Below, piece by piece: positions 1 through 10,060 of a stretch of DNA of 64,000 nucleotides. A model generated the notes under the pieces. It did no database searches. It worked only from the letters and a program-made list of their open reading frames with translations, and was not told where the DNA came from. This DNA is from Gnetum montanum (lineage: Eukaryota > Streptophyta > Gnetopsida > Gnetales > Gnetaceae): positions 13,675 through 77,674 of the forward strand of contig MNCI01036159.1 in the NCBI GenBank assembly GCA_015680685.1. The letters are read 5' to 3'. A program made the position numbers and the translations under genes. Position 1 is the stretch's first letter. The number at the start of each line of letters is the position of its first letter.

Positions 1-59
1 GGTGTGGGGGAGGTGGGTGGTTGGGTGTGGGCATAGTCGTCCCTTACGGCCCATGGTGA

Positions 60-1149
60 CCCAATTGCCCTCCTCGAAAAGCTGGCAGGCCAGGTTATTT
101 GATCGGAGCCTGCGAAACTGACAATCTGCTTCGCGATGGCCCAGCTTACCACAGCACCTGCGTCCATTCAGCTAGTCCATTTGGGGGGCCGTGTCGTGTA
201 GCCTATGGTCCCTAGTGTCCATGTTTTCATAGGTAATTTGGAGGGATTCCTCCCCCCTGGGAGTTCCAAGACGACCTCCCGGACGAGGTCAGTCACCGCC
301 AGGGTTTGCCAGACATGAAAATAGGTTTGTTCCAGCGACCTCGTGACCCTGTCAAAGGCGATGAACTCACCAAAGTGCCCCGCCACCTCCTGTAAGAACT
401 CAAAACTCCATAATTCCCATGGGATGCCGGCCACCCGAATCCAGACTCGGGCATGGGTAAACAGATCAGGTTCTCTGTGGGCACCAGGGCACTAGGGGGT
501 CAAAGTGAGACCACGGGCCTCATAGAACCAAGGCCCGCCGAGAAGAACGGAGTCGCAGGCCTGCAAGGAGGGGAGGACAAAGAAGAGCAGATCCTCCGAT
601 AGGCCCTGGACAGCAACGTCCTTGATTTTCCACTGCTCCTTGACCCTGCGGCGTATCAAGTCAAGCTGACGACGGCTCCCCCAAGAGATGAAGCGGCTGA
701 TAAGGCTCCGTTCCATGGTACGAACGCCTTCGGTAGGGGGGTGGCGGATGAGAAGGCGCAGGGTGTTCTCGGAACAGGAATGAGCCATGATGGTTCCTCC
801 AGTTGCTGCTGCTGCCATGGTAGCCATCGCCGAGGTTGCAGTCATCGTAGTCATTGCCGTGGTTGCAGCATCCGCCGAGGTTACCGCTGCCGTGGTTGTT
901 GCTGCGGTTGCGGCAGCGGTTGCTGCAGCCGCCGAGGTTACCGCTACCATGGTTGCTGCCGCGGTTGCTGCAACGGTTGCTGCAGCCGCCGTGGTTGCCA
1001 TTGTCGTGGTTGCTGCTGTCGTGGTTGCTGTTGCCGTTGTTGCTACTGTTGTGGTTGGCATGCGCTTTGGCCTCTAGACATTGTATCATTTTTTCCCTAA
1101 ACTCATTTGACAATTCTCGTTTTTCCGTGCCATGAAGGTATAACATCAC
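60..1149 (-). pseudogene. LINE ORF1-like remnant (DUF4283 plus zinc knuckle)
   Basis: Minus-strand remnant of the nucleic-acid-binding ORF1 of a plant L1-type LINE. Positions 492-760 encode a DUF4283-like stretch (WKIKDVAVQGLSEDLLFFVL, then LLGGPWFYEARGLTLTP). It continues in the same frame at 168-484 (RVAGIPWELWSFEFLQEV, HFGEFIAFDRVTRSLEQ). The two parts are separated by one TAG at 492-494, where the family has Trp, so a single G-to-A change. After a frame change near 165 comes CCGKLGHREADC (about 110-150), a CCHC knuckle whose first Cys codon reads Arg. N-terminal to the domain lies a low-complexity segment (see 786-1060), upstream of which 1075-1149 is open in another frame (EKRELSNEFREKMIQCLEAK). 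The 3' part of the LINE lies beyond the left edge. Identity as DUF4283 rests on recalled family motifs. Confidence 0.7.
786..1060. repeat. Imperfect GTTGCTGC/GCCGAGG trinucleotide-type repeat
   Basis: About 275 bases of degenerate tandem GTTGCTGC, GCCGCGGTT and GCCGAGGTTACC units, far richer in GC than the rest of the window. All frames are open: one minus frame gives Ala/Thr runs, another Asn/His/Gly/Ser/Cys runs, and a plus frame gives Ala/Val. Because the ORF1 frame changes across it, length change in this repeat probably shifted the LINE reading frame. Confidence 0.75.
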
Positions 1150-1418
1150 ATATTTAAATATCTAATGTTGTATACTTGTAGGCAGAAAATAGAAAAAGCT
1201 AAGTTTGGTCTTTTGCTTCTTTCCATTCCATTTGTATGTGCGGTAGCTTTGCTGGGCCTTTTTTTGGGTATAGTGCTCTTATTTTAGAGTTGTTTCTGAA
1301 AGGGCTGTAAAGAGACAGAGTGACAAGTTCCAGAGTATCGTAGCAATTACGATTGCTGTGGTATTAATGTGTTCAATTGTGGGTGGGTGCCATTAGGACT
1401 CCTTAAATTTTTCCATTT
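1150..1418. other. Unassigned DNA between LINE remnant and copia LTR
   Basis: No ORF, RNA gene or repeat boundary recognised. It is the apparent left flank of the copia element. The last five bases before the LTR are CATTT, nearly repeated as CATTA after the 3' LTR. Confidence 0.5.
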
Positions 1419-2209
1419 TGTAAGGTCGTTGGATGCAAATCTCGTTTGATTTTCTCTGCCATCCAAGATTATCCCTATCACTCTTATGCTATCTTTTTCT
1501 TAATTTTCATTCCCGCATGCAAATATTTGTCCATATTTGGTTTATGGTTTATTTTTAGAACCTGAAAAAAATACATAGATTGAGCCATAAATGACAAGGC
1601 ACTATTGAAGCCGATTCAAAATTTCAAGGGATATTTGATCCAATGAATAATGCTATATTTGTTTTCATTGTTTTAGTTTAATATATTGTATATGCTAATT
1701 CTCATGCCAGTCGAAACCTAATCCACTCTAACTGAGCTCTTAAATGAAAAAAAAATGGAAAATGCCACAATGAACATGAGTGCATATAAGTCCTCTCTTC
1801 TGGCAATTTTAATAGCATTCTAACATTGATTTTTTCCAATTTGTAAAAAAGGTTGCTGATTTACCCATAGTATTCCATTTTTCAATCCATGAAAAAGTAT
1901 AAAAGGATCCTAAGTAATTGTTCTTGAGGGGCATCAATTGGAATGCAGGAGGTGCAATCCTCCTTGATTATATTCATTAATTCTCTCTATGGTTTAATCT
2001 TAAAGCTATGTAATTGCTAATGGTTTTAGATAGGAACCCATTTTTACTAAGGTTTTTCATCTTGAAGGTTTTTCCCAAGATAACTTTGTGTTTCCAGTTT
2101 CTACAAATATTCTTCATTTTATATTGTAATAGGCTAGGTTGATGATAATGATGATTCTTCATTTTATCAAAAATTTATTAGTATTGTGTATGAGAGCCTC
2201 CAAATAATA
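1419..2209 (+). repeat. copia 5' LTR
   Basis: Starts TGTAAGGTCGTTGGATGCAA, matching TGTAATGTGGTTGAAGGTAA at the 3' LTR, and ends just before the PBS. Co-linear blocks with the 3' LTR include GGTTTATTTTTAGAACCT, the TATA box and TTTATTAGTATTGTGT. It carries roughly 300 extra bases (about 1577-1890) absent from the 3' copy. Confidence 0.75.
1898..1905 (+). promoter_or_regulatory. TATA box of copia 5' LTR
   Basis: TATAAAAG, in the same local context as TATAAAAG at 10245-10252 in the 3' LTR. Conservation between otherwise diverged LTRs supports a promoter role. Confidence 0.6.
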
Positions 2210-2210
2210 A

Positions 2211-2226
2211 TTGGTATGGGAATAAG
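2211..2226 (+). other. copia primer binding site
   Basis: TTGGTATGGGAATAAG begins two bases after the LTR. The first bases match the initiator-Met tRNA site TGGTATCAGAGC typical of plant copia elements, with later mismatches from decay. Confidence 0.55.
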
Positions 2227-2273
2227 GTTACACACAAAATGGTTATTTTTGTCTAAGTGTTTACAGGGGAATC

Positions 2274-2760
2274 ATGACTAATTCTTCAACAAAGATTGAG
2301 ATTAAGAAATTTAATAGATCTAATTATAAACTATGGAAAATCAAGATAGAAGAATTTCTAAATAAAAAAGACCAGCACAGTGCAATCTCAAGTATGAAGC
2401 TAAAGAAAGTTTCTGATAAAGAACAAGAAAAATTAAACTTAAAAGTGATAAGTACTATTTTGTTATATGTGTGTCAAATTTTGTATTACTTAATGTCAAT
2501 GTTTCTTTTAACAAAAATTTGAATGATAACCTACAAGCTTTTTACCAAATGAAGTCCTTAATAAATAAATTATTTTTAAACAAGCCATTTTTTGAATGTA
2601 AAATGGTTGAAGGTATAGTTATTGCAAAAGACTTGAATACCTTCAATAAAGTAGTTTGTGAATTGCAATATATTGATATGAAAATAGATTAGGAAGATTA
2701 ATGCATCATATTCCTTAGTACATTTTTAGAAACATATGAGACATTTATAATGGTTGTAAG
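2274..2760 (+). pseudogene. copia gag (UBN2-type) remnant
   Basis: Starts at ATG 2274. The opening IKKFNRSNYKLWKIKIEEFL is the hallmark N-terminus of plant copia gag (FxGxNYxxWK). After a frame change near 2510, the plus-one frame continues with LNDNLQAFYQMKSLINKLF and later LSTFLETYETF, matching the C-terminal half of the UBN2 domain. A stop at 2690 and the frame change break it. In an active element it would form the virus-like particle. Confidence 0.75.
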
Positions 2761-2984
2761 TAATATATCTACTAACTTTCTTTTTTATAATATTCTTGGT
2801 CAATTGTTCTTTGAGAAAGCAAGAAGAAAAATTTCTACTCCTCAAACTAATGCATTACTTATTAAAAATGATGGAAAGACAAATTTTTCTATGAGGCCTT
2901 AACTTAAGAGTAGCCCTCAAAAATTTATAAAGAGAGCCTCAAAAAATGCATCAATTTAAGAATGAGCCTCAAAAATTTGTATAG

Positions 2985-3240
2985 AGAACGCCTAAATATT
3001 AGAATTATGGTAAAGTTGAGCATATAAAGAAAAATTGTAAAGCCCCTTCTAAAAAGCGTGCAAAGAGCAATGTATCAAAAAATAATAAAATCCCTCCTAC
3101 TTGAAATGAAAATTTATATATTGTGTTCTGATAATATTGATACATATTCATGGTATGTGAAATCAAGTGCATCTCATTACTACATTCTACATATTAATTA
3201 GTTTAATGAGTATACACTTTTGATCTCATAATGGTAGGAC
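2985..3240 (+). pseudogene. copia gag zinc knuckle and protease remnant
   Basis: At 2997-3045 the frame reads Y-stop-NYGKVEHIKKNCKAP, a CX2CX4HX4C knuckle in which the first two Cys codons are lost (one appears as TAT, the Trp-like codon as TAG). At about 3150-3220 the frame WYVKSSASHYY matches the start of the copia protease, with the catalytic Asp of DSGA replaced by Lys. The sequence then runs into the filler at 3303 without any pre-integrase domain. Confidence 0.6.
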
Positions 3241-3302
3241 TAGATAATGATGTGTGCAAAGTTGTATGTTATAGAAGAGTTAAGATTTAGTTTAATAACA
3301 GA

Positions 3303-3362
3303 ATGAAGCATACACAATTCACTCAAATAAACTATGCCCAAGTACAATTCACTCAAATAAAG
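3303..3362 (+). repeat. Ty3 LTR-like filler inside copia
   Basis: Contains CAATTCACTCAAATAAA twice, about 33 bases apart, with CTATGCCCAAGTACAATTCA between. The same string (GCCCAAGTACAATTCACTTG, then AATAAAG) occurs in the LTRs of the array at 4615-9979, for example near 5198-5225. It sits where the protease-to-integrase part of copia is deleted. Confidence 0.6.
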
Positions 3363-3389
3363 TAATAATGATGATTTTCGAGTAGAAAT

Positions 3390-3700
3390 GAATCTTATCT
3401 TGACAAACATTTCTTGAGTGAAGCAATAATGACTACATGTTATCTTATTAATAGATCTTCTTCATTAGCACTTGCTGGAAAAATTCTAAAAGAAGTTTGG
3501 AATGTTAGATTCATTAATTTTAATTATTTTAAGATCTTTGGTTATAAAACCTATGTAGATATTCCAAAATTTGATATGTCCATATTAGAATTTAAGTCTA
3601 TCAAATGTATTTTTATTGGCTATGTATATGATGTCAAAGCTTACAAATTGTATAATCTAGATACTACAAGGGTTATTTATAGGTAAGATTTCATCTTCAG
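3390..3700 (+). pseudogene. copia integrase C-terminal region
   Basis: The frame 3414-3686 is open: ATCYLINRSSSLAL-like start, then FGYKTYVDIPKF and KCIFIGYVYDVKAYKLYN. These are the well-known GKT(P)xE, FGCxAYxHIP and KCIFLGY motifs after the integrase core in plant copia elements. The DDE core is deleted upstream. Confidence 0.8.
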
Positions 3701-4028
3701 AGAAAAATATGAATTTATGAAGGTAAAATCTTCAAATCCTAAAACTCCTTCCAATGATGTAGCCTCTATGTATGTGCATATTGAAATTAATAATGAAAAT
3801 TTTAAGGGTCATCCTTCCTCGACTATAGATATTTTCCCTAGTGAACAAGATGTTGATAGCATGGTAGATGGAAAAGATCAACATGAAGAGGGGAAAATAG
3901 TTTTGGTGAAGATGAGTCATTGAGACATTTAAGATGCATACAAGGATTACCATCACATCTAGAGGAATACATATTATTTACTGAAAATGATAAAGTATTA
4001 ATATATGATGAGGCATATTCATCGATAT

Positions 4029-4614
4029 AAAACACAGAATGGAAACAAGCAATCGATGTTGAGATGTCACTAATTCATAAGAATAAAATATAGAAATTAG
4101 TTAAGCTTTTACCAAATAGAAAATCTAGTGGAAAAATATGTATATAAAATAAAATTTGAAAATCAATATAAGTCTTGAGTTGCAGCTTAAAGATATTCTT
4201 AGAAAAGAGAATTAATTACAATGGAATCTTTTCTCTAGTAGTTAAATTAACACTTATAAGATAATGGTTATCAATTACATCTATTCACAATCTTCAACTT
4301 GCTTAAATGAATGTAAAAAATAGAATTCCTCCATGGTGATCTTAAATAAGAAATCTATATGCTTCAACTTGAAGAATATAAAATAAAAGAAAAAGAGCAT
4401 ATGGTGTTTGGATTACTAAAATCATTATCTGGGCTCAAAAAAGCATCAAATATGTGAAATAAAAAGCTTAATGACTACATAATAAATTTTGGCTTCATTA
4501 GAACTATAGAGTAGAATACTCCTATATGTATGTTAAAAATATAATTAAAATTTATCTTAGCTTACTACTATATATTGATGACATGTTAATAGTGGACTTT
4601 CAGTGCTTATCAAT
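4029..4614 (+). pseudogene. copia reverse transcriptase, broken at YIDD
   Basis: Starts with EWKQAIDVEM (4029), the entry to the copia RT domain. It continues through LVKLLPNRKSSGK, EIYMLQLEEYK, LKSLSGLKKAS and reaches LLLYIDDML at 4565-4590, the catalytic Y-x-D-D box. Several TAA/TAG stops and frame changes intervene. About eight codons after YIDD the sequence passes into the first LTR of the Ty3 array, so the fingers and palm are present but thumb and RNase H are lost. Confidence 0.8.
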
Positions 4615-5470
4615 TAATGAGCGGTGGGTACCCCCTACACCCAACCATACAAATCACAAGCATTCACACATGATCCAATCAAATTCTATGGATGGGATAG
4701 TTGTAGCATCTATATTGTTAAGCATTGATCATAGGACACTATCTTCCCACTTAGACTAGTGGTAGCTTTGTCATGTATGGTTTAGTCTAGAGTGAGGCAT
4801 ATGATAATTGATGTTGTTAGGCCCATTTTTCTCCTATCAATAATCATAACTGAGAATGATGAAATGTAAATCTACTCTAGCCTAGAGTAATGAGCATTCA
4901 CTCTTAGCTTACCATACATATCTTGGGGTCATGTAACCGTTACTAGGTTACCAAGCATTATGCTACTGGGTGAACCAAGCAATAACACTACTCAGATTAC
5001 CAAATGATTACATGTAAATGCTCGAAACTAGTCGTACTCATTTGGCTTTACTAATGAAAAAGTGAAGTAAAATACTTGGAAATGTAAATGATTAAATTAA
5101 GAAAATCGTAAAAACTATGCTAAGTAAAACATTAAAACTAAGTGGGTTCTGCAATGATGAAAAGCAATCTTGATCTTTATTTGTGGACATGAACTCTGCC
5201 CAAGTACAATTCACTTGAATAAAGATTTTGTAGAATTAGTCAACACCACACTGTAGGAATTTACACAATTGCTAGAACTATGAAAACAAACTACAAGAAT
5301 GTACCTAAGGTTAGAATGAAACTTCTTTGGATTATGCATCCAAGTGTTGTATTTATAGCTAGGCATGCATCCCACGATATCAGATATGTGATAACATAGC
5401 ATGAGATCAAATATCAAGGATTTGATATTAGGGCTAAGATATATTAGCCACTAAATAACATGGTTCATTA
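4615..5470 (-). repeat. Array LTR 1
   Basis: 856 bases. On the plus strand it starts TAATGAGC (TGATGAGC with one change) and ends GGTTCATTA. TATAAATAC on the minus strand near 5348-5357 is the likely promoter box. Confidence 0.8.
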
Positions 5471-6078
5471 TACTCCCACAATTGAATAAAAACTAGTACT
5501 CAAATGAACAAAAGGAGGAACAAGTTCCTTACAAAATATTGGAAAGATATGGTATTATTAACTGACTCTAACTACTAACTAACTCTAAGTGCCATAGTGG
5601 TATGTACAAAAATGATACAATTACATGACAAAACTAAAAAAAATTAAGTGGCTTGCTATGTTCATATCTTTGGCAGTGCTATCTCTTCCATTAGCTTCTT
5701 CCCTTTGTCATTAAGCTTCTATAAAGTTTCTTTGATTCTATCCCTGTCTTCTTTTTCTATATATCCTTTCTACAGAGTATGGCATACAGACTCCTTCAAG
5801 TTTAACTGTAGCATCAGCCTATTTGTTATGCCAGAACTCATAGGTTTCTCCTAAGTTCCATTCAATGTTGTTGGTTAATGTGGGCCATAATGATGATTCT
5901 TGGAGTTGTGTCTTCAATGCTTCTAAAGCAAATTCCAAAAAGGGATCAAAATTATGTTCCATGAAGATTGTGGACATGATCAATCTTCTTGGATGGCCTA
6001 TAGGCAATATGGTGATAGTGATCGTGAATAATATAACTAATCTAGATAACTAGTTCCATCCCTAGTAACAACACCAAT
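5471..6078 (-). pseudogene. Array internal 1 (ORF3 deletion derivative)
   Basis: The minus strand reads PBS, then about 60 bases, then an open frame 5819-6007 with FMEHNFDPFLEFALEALKTQ and NIEWNLGETYEFW. These align with LQELKFGPFLESALEEVKTQ and SVEWYLGKTYLFW of ORF3 in the 40297-52898 element (49220-49370). Then come RIYRKRRQG-like codons and LMTKGRS, which match the C-terminal end of ORF3 in 26741-36826 (KLDDKGKQLMKEP). The middle of ORF3 and all of gag-pol are absent. Confidence 0.7.
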
Positions 6079-6946
6079 GATGAGCAATGGGTACCCCTTA
6101 CACCCAACCATACAAATCATAAGCATTCATGCATAGTATCATCGAATTCCGTGGATGGGACTAGTTGTAGCATATAGATTTTTAAGCATTGATATCAAGA
6201 TGCCATCTTCTGACTTAAACTAGTGGTAGCTTTGTCACGTATGATTTAGTCTTAAGTGAGGCACATGATAATTGATGTTCTTAGGCCCATTTTACTCCTA
6301 GTGATGAACATAATTGAGCATGAAATTTAATCCTAAATCGAAGTATTGATGATAATGTAAATCTGCTCTAGCCTAGAGCAATGAGCATATGGTCCTAGCT
6401 TACCATACATGTCATGGGCTCATGGAACACTTGCTAGTTTACCAAGTGTTATGCTACTATGCAAACCAAGTAATAACAATACTAAAATTACCAAACAATT
6501 ACACTTAAACGCTTGAAACCAATCATAATCATTTCTCTTTACTAATGAACAAGTGAAGTAAAATAATTGGAAATGTAAATGGTTAGACTAAGGAAATAGT
6601 AAAAACTATGGTATGTGAAATAGTAAAACTAAGTAAATGCTACAATGATGAAAAGCAATCTTGATCTTTATTTTTGAACATGAACTATGTTCAAGTACAC
6701 TTCACTTAAATAAAGATTCCTTACAATTGCTCAACACCATACTGTAGGCATTCACTGTATTGCTAAAACTACAAAAAAAACTGTAAGAATGTACCTAAGG
6801 ATGGAATGAAAGTTCTTTAGATCGTGCACCAAAGTATTATTTTTATAAGTAAGCATGCATCCCATGATATCAAATATTTGATAACATAGCATGAGATCCA
6901 ATATTAGGGCTAAGATATCTTAGCCATTGAAAAGCATGATTCATCA
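6079..6946 (-). repeat. Array LTR 2
   Basis: 868 bases, plus-strand ends TGATGAGC and GATTCATCA. It has the fewest GATATC-type U3 repeats of the four (one CCAATATTAGGGCTAAGATA block). Confidence 0.85.
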
Positions 6947-7559
6947 TACATCCACAACTAAATGAAAACTTGTCCTTGAGTAAACAATAGAGAAAAATTT
7001 CTTTAAAAAATATTGGAAAGGTATGGGATTATTGGCTAACTCTAACTACTGACTAACTCTGAGTGCTATAGTGGCATGTACAAAAATGACACAGTTACAT
7101 GAAAATACAAAAATAAAATAAAATTTAAAGTGGCTTGATTTGTTCATATTTTAGGTAGTGGTGGCTCTTTTATCAGCTTCTTCCCTTTGTCATCAAACTT
7201 CTAATAAGCTTCTCCTCTTCTATCCCTATCTTCTTTTTCCATATGTCCTTTCAATTAAGTATGGCATAGAGACTACTTCAAGTTCCACTATAGCATTAGC
7301 CTATTTGTTCTTCAAGAATTCATACATTTCTCCTAAGTCAATATAAATAGTTATTGGTTAGTGTGGACCATAATGGATATGCTTGTAGTTATGTCTTCAT
7401 TGCTTTTGGAACAGATTCCAAAAAGGAAATAAATTTAGTTCCATGATGATTATGGACTTTATCGATCTTCTTGGATGGCCTAAAGGTAATCTAGTGACAA
7501 CAATTGTGGATAATATAGCTAATCTAGATAACTAGCAAAATGCCTAAAACTTTTGTTAA
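6947..7559 (-). pseudogene. Array internal 2 (ORF3 deletion derivative)
   Basis: Same architecture and boundaries as 5471-6078, with more stops and indels. The purine-tract end carries CTCAAGGACAAGTTTTCATT on the minus strand, and the PBS end is strongly decayed. No other coding content. Confidence 0.65.
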
Positions 7560-8476
7560 TGATGAGAAATGGGTACCCCCTGTACTCAACTATACAAATC
7601 ACAAGCATTCACATACAATCCAGTCAAATTCTATGGATGGGACTAGTTGTGGCATCTAGATTATTAAACATTGATCACAGGACACTATCTTCTAACTTAG
7701 ACTAGTGGTAGCATTTTCACATATGATTTAGTAAGCCATATGATAATTAATGTTGTTAGGCCCATTTACGCCTAGTGATAAACATAATTGAGAATGAAAT
7801 TTAATCCTAAATCTACATAATGACAATAATGTAAATCTACTCTATTCTAGAGCTATGAGAATCTAGTCTTGGCTTACCGTACACATCTTGGGCTCATGTA
7901 ACCATTATTGGGATACCAAGTATTATGAAAATTAGTGAACCAAGCAATAACACTATACAGATCACCAAGCAATTACACTTAAATGCTTGAAACCACTCAT
8001 ACTCATTTTGCTTTACTAATGAATAAGTGAGGTAAAGTACATGGAAATGTAAATGATTAAACTAAGAAAATAGTGAAAACTATGCTAAGTAAAATAGTAA
8101 AGCTAAGTGATTGTTGCAATCATGAAAAGTAATCTAGATTTTTATTTTTGGACATGAATTATGTCCACCTACACTTAACTTGAATAAAGATTCCATACAA
8201 CTACTTAACACCACACTATGGGCATTCACTCTATTGCTAAAACTATAAAAAAAATTACAAGGATCTACCTAAGGGTGGAATGAAAGTTCTTCATATTGTG
8301 CATCCAAGTGTTGTATTTATAGGTAGGCATACATCCCACAATATTGGATATTTGATAACATAGCATGAGATTTGATATTTGGGCTAAGATATCAAGGCTA
8401 TGATATTGGGACTAAGATATCTCAACTAAGATATTAGGGCTAAGATATCTTAGCCACTAAAAAACATGATTCATCA
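7560..8476 (-). repeat. Array LTR 3
   Basis: 917 bases, the longest of the four because its U3 holds extra tandem units at 8382-8455 (GATAT followed by GGGCTAAGATATC or GGGACTAAGATATC). Confidence 0.85.
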
Positions 8477-9088
8477 TACCCCCATGATTCAATAAAAATT
8501 CTTTCTCAAGTAAACAAAAGGAGGAACAAGTTCCTTACAAAATATTAGGAAGGTATGGGAGTATTGACTGACTTTAACTATTGAGTAACTCTAAGTGCCA
8601 TAGTGATGTGTACAAAAATGACATAGTTACATGACAAAACAAAAATATAATAAAATTTGAAGTGGCTTGATGTAGTTCATATTTCGAGCAATGGTGGCTC
8701 TTCCATCGGCTTCTTCCATTTGTCGTTAGGCTTCTAGAAAGTTTCTCCTCTTTATCCCTCTTATTTTTCCATATGTCCTTTCTACTAAGTATGACATATA
8801 GACTCCCTTTAGTTTCATTATAGCATCAACTTATTTATTTTTCTAGAATTTCTAAGCATCTCCTATGTTTCATTCATAGCTATTAGTTAGTGTGGAACAT
8901 AATGGAGATGCTTGAAGTTTCATCTTTACTACTTTTGGAGAAAATTTTAGAAAGGGACCAAAATTTAGTTCCATGATATCATGGACATGATTGATCTTCT
9001 TGTATGGCCTAAAGGCAATTTGGTGATAATGATCATGTATAATATAACTAATCTAGATAAATAGCACCATCTCCAATAATAACACCAA
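8477..9088 (-). pseudogene. Array internal 3 (ORF3 deletion derivative)
   Basis: Same layout as the other two internals. The PBS on the minus strand at 9070-9088 reads TTGGTGTTATTATTGGAGA, a CpG-decayed form of the tRNA-Asp site TGGCGCCGTTGCCGGGGA. No open ORF remains. Confidence 0.65.
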
Positions 9089-9979
9089 TGATAAGCAATG
9101 GATACCCCTTATGTCCAACCATATGAATCACAATCATTCACACATGATACAGTCAAATTTTATGGATGGGACTAGTTGTGGTATCTAGATTGTTAATCAA
9201 AGAACACTATCTTGCCACTTGGACTAGTGGTAACTTTGTCACATGTGGTTTAGTTCAAAGTTACGTATACAATAATTGTTGTTGTTAGGCTCATTTTACT
9301 CATAGTGATAAACATAATTGAGAATGAAATTTAATCCTAAATCTAAGTAATGATGATAATGTAAATCTACTCTAGCCTAGAGCAATGAGCATCCAGTCTT
9401 GGCTTACCATACACATCTTGGGCTCAGGTAACCATTACTAGGTTACCAAGTATTATGCTACTAGGAAAACCAAGCAATAAGACTACTCAGATTACCAAAC
9501 AATTACACTTAAATGCTCAAAATCACCTGTACTCATTCCCCTTTACTAATGAACAAGTGAAGTAAAATACTTAGAAATGTAAATGATTAAACTATGAAAA
9601 TCGTAAAAACTATGCTAAGTAAAACATTAAAACTAAGTGGATTCTGTAATGATAAAAAACAAACTTGATCTTTATTTCTGGATATGAACTATGCCCAAGT
9701 ACACTTCACTCGAATAAAGATTTTTTACAACTACTCAATACCACATTGTGAGCATTCACTCTATTGCTAAAACTACGAATAAGACTATAGGAATCTACCT
9801 AAGGATGGAATGAAAGTTCTTCACATAGTGCATCCAAGTATTGTATTTATAAGCAAGCACACATCCTATGATATTGGATATCCGATAACATAGCATGAGA
9901 TCTAATATCAAGGCTATGATACTAGGGCTAAGATATCGAGGCTAGGATATCTTAGCCACTAAAAAAACATGATTCATCA
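9089..9979 (-). repeat. Array LTR 4
   Basis: 891 bases, plus-strand TGATAAGC to GATTCATCA. This is the 5'-most LTR edge of the array to the right. After it 9980-10060 is a short unassigned stretch before the copia 3' LTR. Confidence 0.85.
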
Positions 9980-10060
9980 TCATCTTAGTCTTCTTTTACC
10001 TTATTTTCTAAAATGATTTAGAGTGATTATCAAAGAAGTTTCATCTTTAACAAGAAGAAT

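Larger units (their letters stand above)
4615..9979 (-). mobile_element. Tandem array of a deleted Ty3 (Athila/Tat-like) element: four LTRs, three internals
   Basis: Four LTR copies alternate head-to-tail with three internal segments of nearly equal length (608, 613, 612), giving units of 1464, 1481 and 1529 bases. Orientation is minus: each internal has a tRNA-Asp-like PBS at its high-coordinate end (TTGGTGTTGTTACTAGGGA at 6060-6078) and a purine tract preceded by CTCAAGGACAAG at its low-coordinate end. All gag and pol are gone. Each internal fuses the N-terminal part of ORF3 to its last codons, with the same deletion boundaries. The array interrupts the copia RT. Flanks are TCAAT and TCATC, only a partial duplication. 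Confidence 0.85.

Noticed and set aside
492-1061. Long Ala/Thr-rich protein on the minus strand as a real gene product
   Set aside because: The first 90 codons come from a degenerate trinucleotide repeat open in all frames. Only the DUF4283 end is protein-like and it belongs to a LINE.
4610-9984. TCAAT/TCATC as the target duplication of the Ty3 array
   Set aside because: Only three to four of five bases agree and the right copy overlaps a TCATCATC run. Kept as unproven.
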